A stretch of 64,000 bases of DNA from Bacteroidota bacterium (GTDB taxonomy: Bacteria > Bacteroidota > Bacteroidia > Bacteroidales > FEN-979). Both the position numbers and the translations under genes were made by a program. The notes under the pieces were generated by a model, which was given only the letters and a program-made list of their open reading frames with translations, was not told where the DNA came from and did not search any database. How positions within the stretch are numbered: position 1 is the first letter of the stretch; the number at the start of each line of letters is the position of its first letter. This document shows positions 1-8,638 of this stretch, piece by piece. The DNA lies in the NCBI GenBank assembly GCA_026391805.1, contig JAPLDJ010000005.1:1-64000 (forward strand), in the 5' to 3' direction.

Positions 1-1
1 C

Positions 2-1258
2 TGGCAATGGACCTTAACAGGCGGAACACCTGCAACTTCGGCAGAAAAGAATCCGGCCGGGATCATTTACAATACACCGGGAACATATCCGGTTAAGCTG
101 AAAGCATGGAATTCAAACGGTGCGGATTCAATCGTAAAAACCAATTACATTACCGTCGGCAATGCGCAGGCACCTGCTGTCGATTTCACTGCAGATAAGA
201 CGGTTCTGTGTGAAGGAGATTATGTGCGTTTCCAGGATCTGAGCGACCACTGTCCCATATCCTGGTCGTGGGAATTAGCACCGGCGACCTACACTTTCAT
301 CCAGGGCACCAGTGCAAACAGCCAGAATCCGGTTGTCCAGTTCAGTGCTCCGGGTCTTTATTCAGTTCGTCTGACCGCAACCAACAGTACGGGAACAAAT
401 TCCATCACCAAGACCGAATACATTGCTTATGGCGGTTACACGCTTCCCTTCACTGAAAGCTTTGAGAACGGCTTTGACCGGCAACACTGGATCATCCTGA
501 ATTCCGACAATGACTTCACGTGGGATACAATCCATGTCCCCAACACCGTTTCAGGAAATGTTGCCGCATGGATAAATCTTTACAACTATACTCGTCCCAA
601 CCGGGATCAGCTGATCAGCCCGCCGCTGAACCTTTCGAACTATACCAGTGCAACACTGACGTTCCAGCATGCCTATGCACAGCATGCCACCGTAAAGGAT
701 TCGCTGATCGTAAAGATCTCAGGCGACTGCGGTGCAACCTGGACCCGTCTCCTGGCGGCAGGTCCCGACGGAACACCCAATGTTTTTGCAACCCATGCAA
801 ATATGTCGGATGCATTTTATCCTGAATCAGATTACGACTGGTGCGGCTCGGCATATGGTACCAGCTGCTATTCGCTGGATATCAATGCATGGGTGGGACA
901 GCGGAACGTGAAGATCCTGTTCGAGTCGTATAACCGCCGCGGCAACAATATCTTCCTTGATAACATCAGCATCTCGGGGCCCGTTGGTATACCCGGCACA
1001 GAAACCGACAACCAGGAGATCCGGATCTATCCGAATCCTTCTACCGGAGAGATGACGTTATTCATGACTCATCCTGCCGGAAATGTTGATCTCTCAGTTC
1101 TTAACCTGCAGGGACAAACTGTTTACAGGGAAAACTTCATCAGCAGCGGGGATAACAATGAGCGGCACCTGAATCTTTCAGGACTCTCAAAGGGTGTTTA
1201 TTTCCTGCGGTTCATATCCGATCATTCGAGCGTTGTAAAGAAAATCATCCTGGAATAA
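2..1258 (+). CDS. PKD-domain surface protein with C-terminal T9SS type A sorting domain (5' truncated by window edge)
   Basis: Frame is open from base 2 (WQWTLTGGTPAT...PGTYPVKLKAWNSNG PKD repeats); C-terminus IYPNPSTGEMTL...LNLQGQTVY...GLSKGVYFLRF...KKIILE is a T9SS sorting domain. Confidence 0.9.
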   Translation, partial: WQWTLTGGTPATSAEKNPAGIIYNTPGTYPVKLKAWNSNGADSIVKTNYITVGNAQAPAVDFTADKTVLCEGDYVRFQDLSDHCPISWSWELAPATYTFIQGTSANSQNPVVQFSAPGLYSVRLTATNSTGTNSITKTEYIAYGGYTLPFTESFENGFDRQHWIILNSDNDFTWDTIHVPNTVSGNVAAWINLYNYTRPNRDQLISPPLNLSNYTSATLTFQHAYAQHATVKDSLIVKISGDCGATWTRLLAAGPDGTPNVFATHANMSDAFYPESDYDWCGSAYGTSCYSLDINAWVGQRNVKILFESYNRRGNNIFLDNISISGPVGIPGTETDNQEIRIYPNPSTGEMTLFMTHPAGNVDLSVLNLQGQTVYRENFISSGDNNERHLNLSGLSKGVYFLRFISDHSSVVKKIILE

Positions 1259-1259
1259 G

Positions 1260-1712
1260 ATGCCGAAAAGACTCCTTTTCTTTTTCCTTCTCCTTATCCT
1301 GACGGCGTGTCATTACAACCGCCCGGATGAGGAGCTGCTTGTGAAAGAACTGATCAAGACCGACCGGGATTTCAACCAGATGAGCATGGAGAAAGGCAGG
1401 AAGCAGGCGTTCCTCTTTTACGCCGCCGATTCGGTCATCATGCCAGCTGAAGGGAAACTTCCCCTTTACGGAAAACAAGCGCTGGAAAAGCAACTCGAAT
1501 CAGCCCCGGATGAGAAGATCCACCTGAGGTGGAGACCTGTTAGGGCTGAAGCAAGCGGAAATCAGGGTTATACATTCGGTTACTGGCAGTTGCGGATCAC
1601 CGGAATTGACACGGTTGAATACGGGACCTATGTCACCGTCTGGAAAAAATTTCCCGACGGACGCTGGAAGTACATTCTCGACTGCGGACAGAGCACACCG
1701 AAACCCGACTGA
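1260..1712 (+). CDS. DUF4440/SnoaL-like lipoprotein
   Basis: Lipobox LILTAC; C-terminal DGRWKYILDCG typical of DUF4440/SnoaL-like folds. Confidence 0.7.
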   Translation: MPKRLLFFFLLLILTACHYNRPDEELLVKELIKTDRDFNQMSMEKGRKQAFLFYAADSVIMPAEGKLPLYGKQALEKQLESAPDEKIHLRWRPVRAEASGNQGYTFGYWQLRITGIDTVEYGTYVTVWKKFPDGRWKYILDCGQSTPKPD

Positions 1713-1730
1713 TTTCAACCCACTGCGGCT

Positions 1731-2435
1731 ATGCATCTCTTTTATTCGCCCGTCGTTTCAGAAGGAATACATCTCCTGGCCGAAGAAGAATCGCGCCATT
1801 GCACGCGGGTCCTGCGGCTGATGGAAGGCGACACCATCTATCTCACTAACGGTTTGGGGGACCTTCACAAGTGCATCATCCGCGATGCCAATCCCAAAAA
1901 ATGCCTGCTTGAAGTGGAGTCGGTTCAGCATGAATACCGGAAACGCCTGACCTGGCTTCACATTGCCATCGCCCCGACGAAAAACATTGACCGTTTTGAA
2001 TGGTTCCTTGAAAAAGCTACCGAGATCGGCATCGATGAGATCACTCCATTGTTCTGCGCCCATTCCGAACGGAACAGGATCAACCGCGAACGCATGCAGA
2101 AGATCCTTGTCGCGGCCATGAAACAGTCGCTGAAAGCATATCTTCCAAAATTGAATGAGCCCGTGGAATACCTGAAATTCATACAGCGCGAATTCCCGGG
2201 GCAGAAATTCACCGGGTATTGCGAAACCGGTCGTGAAGAAGAGCTTCACAAACTTTACAGGAAAGGCACTGATGTCACGATCCTGATCGGCCCGGAAGGA
2301 GATTTCTCTCCTGAAGAAATTGAACAGGGGAAAAACCGCGGATTAATTCCAATAAGTTTGGGAAAGAGCCGTTTGAGGACTGAAACGGCCGGCATTGTCG
2401 CCTGCAATTCCATTAACCTGCTGAATGAACTGTGA
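1731..2435 (+). CDS. rsmE: 16S rRNA (uracil(1498)-N(3))-methyltransferase RsmE
   Basis: IAPTKNIDRFEWFLEKATEIGIDEITPL, LIGPEGDFSPEEIE, SLGKSRLRTETAGIVA signatures. Confidence 0.95.
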   Translation: MHLFYSPVVSEGIHLLAEEESRHCTRVLRLMEGDTIYLTNGLGDLHKCIIRDANPKKCLLEVESVQHEYRKRLTWLHIAIAPTKNIDRFEWFLEKATEIGIDEITPLFCAHSERNRINRERMQKILVAAMKQSLKAYLPKLNEPVEYLKFIQREFPGQKFTGYCETGREEELHKLYRKGTDVTILIGPEGDFSPEEIEQGKNRGLIPISLGKSRLRTETAGIVACNSINLLNEL

Positions 2436-2439
2436 CGTG

Positions 2440-3105
2440 ATGAATGCAATGAAAAAAATCTTCATAGTATCCCTGGTCCTTTTGGCAACGGCGGTTTTTG
2501 CAACGCCTCCGTCATTCCAGTTCGCCCTCCTGAAATATAACGGGGGCGGCGACTGGTATGCCAACCCGACTTCGCTGCCGAACCTGGTAAAATTTGTAAA
2601 TAAAAATCTCGGGACCAACATCAATGAAGAGATTGCAACCGTTGATGCCGGAAGCCCGGAGATCTTCAACTATCCCTTCGTGCACATGACCGGCCACGGT
2701 AACGTGATCTTCTCCGCCCAGGAGCAGAAGAACCTCAGGGATTACCTGATCGGTGGCGGGTTTCTGCACATCGACGACAACTACGGGATGGATAAATTCA
2801 TCCGCCCGCAACTCAAGAAACTTTTTCCCGAACTTGATCTCGTCGAGTTGCCGATCAGTTTCCCGTTCTATCACAAGCCATTTGATTTCCCGAACGGCTT
2901 GCCCAAGATCCATGAACACGACGGATTACCTGCCCAGGGTTTCGGCCTCTTCTGGGAAGGAAGGCTGATTGTTTATTATACCTATGAATGCGACCTTGGC
3001 GACGGCTGGGAAGACCAGGACGTTCATCACGATTCGGAGCCAACTCGCCTGAAAGCCTTGCAGATGGGGGCAAACATGCTGCAGTACGTGTTTACGAACA
3101 AGTAG
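2440..3105 (+). CDS. DUF4159 domain-containing exported protein
   Basis: FQFALLKYNGGGDWYANPTSLPNL..., GGGFLHIDDNYGMD..., signal peptide; start chosen downstream of the ORF-track start. Confidence 0.8.
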   Translation: MNAMKKIFIVSLVLLATAVFATPPSFQFALLKYNGGGDWYANPTSLPNLVKFVNKNLGTNINEEIATVDAGSPEIFNYPFVHMTGHGNVIFSAQEQKNLRDYLIGGGFLHIDDNYGMDKFIRPQLKKLFPELDLVELPISFPFYHKPFDFPNGLPKIHEHDGLPAQGFGLFWEGRLIVYYTYECDLGDGWEDQDVHHDSEPTRLKALQMGANMLQYVFTNK

Positions 3106-3491
3106 GGTGTCATATATTTTACCAAAGAAAACCAAATAAAATCAAGGGGATCCCGGTTTTTGAAGCCGGCTGGGTAAGCACCAGTTTTTCTTTTCCTTCA
3201 ATACCTTTGAACTGGGATGTGCTTTTTCCGGCACCGCCGATTTCGATAATTATTTTTCGGTTCTTAAAAAAAGAACATAGTCAGGGAGCTTCTGCCCCCG
3301 AAGACTTTTCAGATAGTTTACGGTGAGATCAGCCCCCGAAACATGATGGATGAAAATGGAGAATCACGGTTTGCATTTTGGTAAATTTATTTTCAAAATG
3401 TCATACATTTTGGTAAAAATATTTTCAATTGGTGCAGACGAAATCGATCCCTCTGGCTGCGAAGGAACCAGACAACCTCAATTTTTTAACC

Positions 3492-3556
3492 ACAGTATCA
3501 CACCTGCCTGCCTGCCTCGCCGGCAGGCGGGCCGCAGGCAGGGATTACACAGATAA
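3492..3556. repeat. CACAGATTA-type array interrupted by an expanded CCTGCC palindrome
   Basis: CCACAGTATCACA-CCTGCCTGCCTGCCTCGCCGGCAGGCGGGCCGCAGGCAGG-GATTACACAGATAATTCG. Confidence 0.85.
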
Positions 3557-3635
3557 TTCGCTATTTCGCTCTTCGCTGTTTAACATTGCGCTTCCTAATT
3601 TCTTCGGGACAAAGTAATCTCCTGTATTTTATTAT

Positions 3636-4178
3636 TCACTTTTCCCTTAAATACCCGATTCGCTTTCGCTCCGAGAACGTAAGTTCTTCTTCTTTTGCTT
3701 TTTGTAGTTCCCGCAGACATTCAAATATCACTTTGATCTGTTCGTCCTGTTCAATATCTTTCTTTTGTAATTCTTCAAGTTTGCGCAGGATCTCTTTCTG
3801 AGACTCGATCAGCTGACGCATCCTGGTAAATACCCTGATGATCTGGAGATTGACCAGGATTGCACGATTGCTTCTCAGAACGCTTGACAGCATGGCCACT
3901 CCCTGCTCTGTAAAAGCAGACGGCAACTTTCGGGTACCACCCCAACTTGATGTTCCAAATTGGAACATCAAGTCATCGAACTCCTGTTTCGTTATCCTGA
4001 ACATAAAATCATCAGGAAAGCGCTGAATGTTTCTTTTAACGGCTTTGTTCAGGTCGCGTGTACTTACTCCGTATAATAAGGCTAAATCGGAATCAAGCAT
4101 CACCTTTTGGCCACGAATGAGAAAGATCCTGTTTATAATCATTTCCTGCGGGATAATTCCCTCATTTTTATCTGGCAT
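3636..4178 (-). CDS. ORF6N domain-containing protein
   Basis: IFLIRGQKVMLDSDLALLYGVSTRDLNKAVKRNIQRFPDDFMFRIT...AFTEQGVAMLSSVLRS. Confidence 0.9.
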   Translation of the reverse strand: MPDKNEGIIPQEMIINRIFLIRGQKVMLDSDLALLYGVSTRDLNKAVKRNIQRFPDDFMFRITKQEFDDLMFQFGTSSWGGTRKLPSAFTEQGVAMLSSVLRSNRAILVNLQIIRVFTRMRQLIESQKEILRKLEELQKKDIEQDEQIKVIFECLRELQKAKEEELTFSERKRIGYLREK

Positions 4179-4404
4179 AAATTTTATTTTTATTGTGTTT
4201 ATCGGGGAAAATGAAAAAGGGAATACGTTTTATGGAAAAATTTTAAATGGTAAAATCAAAAGAAGGCACTCAGGAATTATGGGATGAATGATGTTGATCC
4301 GAGTGTTTCGTTCTATCCGTCAGCAAGGGTGAATGCGTTTTCGGTGAGGTGTTTGAGAGATTAATTCTTACCTTTGTAATAATGCATTTATAAATGAAAG
4401 AAAG

Positions 4405-4644
4405 ATGGTAAACTCAAAGTCATTGACCTATAAAATTCTTCTTCATAAGGAACCGGAAGGCGCATATACGGTAACGGTCCCCGCATTACCAGGGTGCATT
4501 ACCTATGGTGAAAATATTGATCATGCGATAGAAATGGCAAAAGAAGCCATTGAACTCTACGTCTCTGAACTAAAAGAAAAAGGTATGGAGGTTCCGGATG
4601 ACAGCACTACCCTCGAGTATTCTATCAACCTGATCGATGGATGA
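4405..4644 (+). CDS. hicB: HicB family antitoxin
   Basis: PEGAYTVTVPALPGCITYGENIDHAIEMAKEAIELY; overlaps hicA by 4 bp. Confidence 0.85.
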   Translation: MVNSKSLTYKILLHKEPEGAYTVTVPALPGCITYGENIDHAIEMAKEAIELYVSELKEKGMEVPDDSTTLEYSINLIDG

Positions 4645-4847
4645 ACTATTCTGCAAAGTACCTGATAAGCGTCCTCGAAAAAAACGGATATTTATATCGC
4701 CGTCCGAATGGTAGTCATCAGCTTTTTTATCATCCCGGGAAAAACAAATCAGTGATCGGCCCTGTTCATGGAAAGAAGGATCTTCCCAAAGGCACATTTT
4801 ATTCCATCATGAAGCAGGCGGGCGTCGACAAGTCTGATTTATTTTGA
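4641..4847 (+). CDS. hicA: HicA family mRNA interferase toxin
   Basis: Small basic protein LEKNGYLYRRPNGSHQLFYHPG...VHGKKDLPKGTFYSIMKQAG; HicA catalytic GSH motif. Confidence 0.87.
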   Translation: MNYSAKYLISVLEKNGYLYRRPNGSHQLFYHPGKNKSVIGPVHGKKDLPKGTFYSIMKQAGVDKSDLF

Positions 4848-5163
4848 ATCACAGAAAAAACTCATTCACATGATTTTCGCTACTTCGCTTCTTTTTATTG
4901 CGAATCCCGATTTCATCTGGATGGAGCAACCTCCATCAAGATTCAGATATGTGCACTCGTTTGGACGCGCATGCTGACCTTTGTACTTTATCCTTGAATT
5001 CGTACTTCGTAAATCGTACTTGTAAAAAAGCTTTTCCTGTTCAGATCTTCATAAATCCAGACCGTTTTTCTATCTTTGTCCTGAAAGGATTAGTACCCCA
5101 GCTTTAAGTTGACTAAAAGGAAGAAGTATGCAGAATATTTTCCTTTGTGCGACTTTGTGTGTA

Positions 5164-5183
5164 CCTGCCTGCCGGCAGGCAGG
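5164..5183. repeat. Perfect 20-bp palindrome CCTGCCTGCCGGCAGGCAGG
   Basis: Read directly; embedded in a CACAAAGG/CTTTGTG-rich intergenic region (5141-5260). Confidence 0.95.
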
Positions 5184-5309
5184 CTTCGAGTCCTTTGTGT
5201 TTTAATCACTTAAAATTTAACCACAAAGGCCACAAAGGTCATCACAAAGGCGAATAAGGACTTTAAAATCAACCCTCAGGGGTTGGGGTCGAAGAAGATT
5301 AAAGGAATC

Positions 5310-6029
5310 ATGGCTGAACTCTACGATAAACTATTTGCAGATGTACGTTTCAGAGAAGGGCTGACAGCCTGCCTGAACTGCGGCACCTGCACTGCCATCT
5401 GCCCTGCTGCCGAATTCTATAATTACCAGCCCCGGAAGATCGTGGATATCCTTCAAACAAAAGATGAAGAACAGATCGAAGCGTTGCTTAAGAGCGACAC
5501 CATCTGGTACTGTGGCGAGTGCATGTCGTGCGTTACACGCTGTCCGAGGGGGAATGCCCCCGGACTGCTGATCCAGGCGCTCCGCTCGCTTTCACAGGAG
5601 CTCGGCTATTTCACCGAATCGGAAAAAGGACGGCAGCAGCTGGCCATCAAGCGGACCATCGGCAAGTGGATCCTTGAATACGGTTATTGCGTTTTCCCCT
5701 CCGAAATATCTCCTGAAATGCATCCCGAACAGGGCCCCATCTGGGAATGGGAACACAAGAACATCGAAGCCGTCATGCATCGCCTCGGCGCCAACTATAA
5801 GGGAACAGGGCCGGGCATCCTCAGGAAAATACCGGATGAAGCGCTGGATGAGATCAAAAAGATCTTTGAAGTTACAGGAGGTATTGAACGGTTTGAAAAG
5901 ATCGAAGCGTTTTCGAAGAAGAAAGCTGAAGAGATGGGAATGAAACTGGAGGATGGAATCGACAACGAATACATAAAGCACATCTATACAACGAACTCGG
6001 GTAAACATACTAAGACCCATGAAGATTGA
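5310..6029 (+). CDS. Heterodisulfide reductase subunit C-like 4Fe-4S protein
   Basis: Two 4Fe-4S motifs CLNCGTCTAICP and CGECMSCVTRCP; ATG at 5310 preferred over the track start. Confidence 0.85.
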   Translation: MAELYDKLFADVRFREGLTACLNCGTCTAICPAAEFYNYQPRKIVDILQTKDEEQIEALLKSDTIWYCGECMSCVTRCPRGNAPGLLIQALRSLSQELGYFTESEKGRQQLAIKRTIGKWILEYGYCVFPSEISPEMHPEQGPIWEWEHKNIEAVMHRLGANYKGTGPGILRKIPDEALDEIKKIFEVTGGIERFEKIEAFSKKKAEEMGMKLEDGIDNEYIKHIYTTNSGKHTKTHED

Positions 6030-7101
6030 AGGTAAGAAGCAGATCTGGAACGATTACCAGAAGGAAATAGCCGAAGATCATTTTTTTTATGTGAGGAGCT
6101 GCATCCGGCAGAATTTTTTTCCGGGTTCGGAAAAATCATTCCTCCGCATCATGAAAGAGGAACTGAAGAAAGATGTTTACGAAAATCCTTCCCACACAAC
6201 CTGTTCCGGCATAGGGTATCATACCGACATTGTCCCTTTCGAAACTTCCATGACCATGGTGGCCCGGCAGTTTGCGCTGATGACCGAAGCGGGCTATGAA
6301 AATTTCACCACCTCCTGCATCACCTCGTTCGGACTCTATTCCGAAGTGCTGAATACATGGGAACACGAGCCGGAAATGGAAGAAAAGGCAAGGGAATTCC
6401 TTTATAAGGCGACAGGACGGGAATTTAAAAAGCCGAAAAATGTTTCACATGCATCGGATGTTATTTACAGGTTCCGGAAAGAGATTGCAGAAAAGGGAAA
6501 ATACAGGCTTGTCAACAAGCTGACCGGAGAACCAATTCGTGTTGTGGAGCACATCGGCTGTCACTATTCAAAGATGTTCCCGAGCAAAGGTGTCGGCGGC
6601 GCCGAATATCCTTATGTGCTCATCGGGATGATCGAAGACTGGGGCGGCGAGGTGATTGATTACCCGGAACGCAGGCACTGCTGCGGATTTGGCTTCAGGC
6701 AGTACCTTGTCCAGGCCAACCGCGGATTTTCGGTTTCCTGTTCAAAAAAGAAATTTGATTCGATGGAACCTTACCAGCCGGAGATGATCCTCACAAATTG
6801 TCCGGGTTGTCCCATGTTTCTCGACCGGTGGCAATATGCCATCAGCGAAATGGAAGGCAAGACCTACGGGCCGGACGGCACCGGGATCCCGGTGCTGACC
6901 TACGAAGAACTGGCGGGACTGGTATTGGGTCACGATCCCTGGGACCTGGGACTGCAGGTCCACCAGGTTCCGGTTGAGCCATTGCTGGACAAGATCGGCA
7001 TTTCCTATGATCCTGAGAAAAAATTCAAAGCTGCTGACGGAAGTGATATCGGCCGTCCGGAAGCTCCGGTATATCTGAAATTTTATCCCGAACAGGCATG
7101 A
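6019..7101 (+). CDS. Heterodisulfide reductase subunit B-like (CCG domain) protein
   Basis: C-terminal CCG motif GCHYSKMFP...RRHCCGFGF...NCPGCPMFLDRW; overlaps the preceding HdrC gene. Confidence 0.85.
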   Translation: MKIEGKKQIWNDYQKEIAEDHFFYVRSCIRQNFFPGSEKSFLRIMKEELKKDVYENPSHTTCSGIGYHTDIVPFETSMTMVARQFALMTEAGYENFTTSCITSFGLYSEVLNTWEHEPEMEEKAREFLYKATGREFKKPKNVSHASDVIYRFRKEIAEKGKYRLVNKLTGEPIRVVEHIGCHYSKMFPSKGVGGAEYPYVLIGMIEDWGGEVIDYPERRHCCGFGFRQYLVQANRGFSVSCSKKKFDSMEPYQPEMILTNCPGCPMFLDRWQYAISEMEGKTYGPDGTGIPVLTYEELAGLVLGHDPWDLGLQVHQVPVEPLLDKIGISYDPEKKFKAADGSDIGRPEAPVYLKFYPEQA

Positions 7102-8126
7102 GTAAAACAGCCATCATCATCGGCGGCGGCGTTGCCGGAATGGAAACAGCCGGTCAGCTGAACAGGCTTGGAATTGAGGTTGTCCTGATTGAGAAACAAG
7201 CCAGCCTCGGTGGTCACCTGAAGAATTGGGACCGACTTTTCCCCGACCGGAGGGAAAGTCAGGAAGTTTTTGATTACCTCGAGAAAGGGATGAACGACGG
7301 GATCTCCCTTTACCTGAATGCCACAATCAGTGATATCCGGGAAGCCGGCGGAAAATTTACCGTCATCCTGGAGGACGGCAGGGAACTCAGCAGCGATGCC
7401 CTTGTCCTTGCCACAGGATACGATCTCTTTGATGCCAGGAAGAAAGAAGAATACGGGTTTGGGATCTATGACAATGTGATCACATCCGCTGAACTCGAAG
7501 AATTTTTCCGGAACAACAAGCAGAAAAATCTGTTCGAGGGGGTGCAATCCAAACGCGTTGGCATTGTTCATTGCGTAGGTTCACGGGATGAAAAAGTGGG
7601 AAATCTCTATTGTTCCAAGCTTTGCTGTGTGACCGGCGTCAAGCAGGCCATCGAGATCAGGGAACTGATGCCGGATGCGGAAATTTTCTGTTTTTACATG
7701 GACCTGCGGATGTTTGACCGCCATTTTGAGGAGATGTATTATGAAGCCCAGGAAAAATGGGGGATCCGGTTCATCCGCGGAAGGCTTTCCGAGGCTGCTG
7801 AAAACCCGGATCATACCATTCTGGTAAAAGTCGAAGATACACTTACAGGACTTCCGTTGAAAATGAAGGTTGACCTGCTGATCCTTCTGGTCGGATTTGT
7901 TCCGTCGCCGGAAACGAAAAGACTAGCCGGCATGCTTGGATTAAAAGAAGGCGACGACCGTTTCCTTTGTCCTTCTGACGAGCACCTTCTGCCCAACTCT
8001 ACTGACCATCCTGGCGTTTTCCTGGCAGGAACGCTGAAAGGACCGGCCAGCATTGCAGCGACGATCGTCGATGCGAGAGCCGCGGCGTTGCAGGTAGCGG
8101 AATATCTGGTGAACGGTGAACGGTGA
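7098..8126 (+). CDS. HdrA/QmoA-like FAD-dependent oxidoreductase (short form)
   Basis: GGGVAGMETAGQL Rossmann/FAD motif, EKQASLGGHL, HCVGSRDEKVGNLYCSKLCCVTGVKQA HdrA signature. Confidence 0.87.
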   Translation: MSKTAIIIGGGVAGMETAGQLNRLGIEVVLIEKQASLGGHLKNWDRLFPDRRESQEVFDYLEKGMNDGISLYLNATISDIREAGGKFTVILEDGRELSSDALVLATGYDLFDARKKEEYGFGIYDNVITSAELEEFFRNNKQKNLFEGVQSKRVGIVHCVGSRDEKVGNLYCSKLCCVTGVKQAIEIRELMPDAEIFCFYMDLRMFDRHFEEMYYEAQEKWGIRFIRGRLSEAAENPDHTILVKVEDTLTGLPLKMKVDLLILLVGFVPSPETKRLAGMLGLKEGDDRFLCPSDEHLLPNSTDHPGVFLAGTLKGPASIAATIVDARAAALQVAEYLVNGER

Positions 8127-8135
8127 GCGGTGAAG
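8108..8135. repeat. 7-bp array GGTGAAC x4 overlapping the hdrA stop
   Basis: GGTGAAC GGTGAAC GGTGAGC GGTGAAG; first 21 bp is a perfect inverted copy of 8252-8272. Confidence 0.95.
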
Positions 8136-8251
8136 AGTTGAGGAGTAATTTGTTGTATTGTCAGCATTGATTAATCATTGTTTTTAATGGGTATGTATTA
8201 CGTCATCAATTTTTACTTGTTTATCAATCATCTCAATCATTCACTATTTCA

Positions 8252-8272
8252 GCTCACCGTTCACCGTTCACC
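8252..8272. repeat. Inverted partner of 8108-8128
   Basis: GCTCACCGTTCACCGTTCACC is the exact reverse complement. Confidence 0.95.
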
Positions 8273-8296
8273 GCTCACTTTTCACCTTTCGCAACG

Positions 8297-8638
8297 ATGA
8301 AATCCTTCGGCTACACAATCACCAAAGACCGCCAGATTGATTACGACGCGAATGATCGCCGGTTGATTGAATATGTTGAAGGGATAGAACCTTCCATCCG
8401 GATCTGCATGGAATGCGGCAGCTGTTCGGCGACCTGCACGGCCGGCCATTTCACGGATTTCAGCATCCGCCGGCTGCATACCTTACTGCAGCGTGGAGAA
8501 ACACTGCACCTCCGGAAAGAGATTGAAAAATGCATGCTGTGCGGCAAATGCCAGCTGGTATGCCCGCGTGGCGTGAACCTGCGGAACCTGATCCTGATCA
8601 TTCATCAAGCACTGGATAAACTGCACCATGACCTTTAA
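8297..8638 (+). CDS. Second HdrC-like 4Fe-4S dicluster protein
   Basis: CMECGSCSATCTAGHF and CMLCGKCQLVCPRG motifs. Confidence 0.85.
   Translation: MKSFGYTITKDRQIDYDANDRRLIEYVEGIEPSIRICMECGSCSATCTAGHFTDFSIRRLHTLLQRGETLHLRKEIEKCMLCGKCQLVCPRGVNLRNLILIIHQALDKLHHDL

Noticed and set aside
3350-3617. Small ORFs containing ACLPRRQAGR-like peptides
   Set aside because: Peptides are encoded by the CCTGCC palindromic repeat and not supported as genes.
7098-8126. HdrA-like gene as a truncated pseudogene
   Set aside because: ORF is intact, in operon context, and QmoA-like HdrA homologues are naturally short; the array only affects the last few residues.
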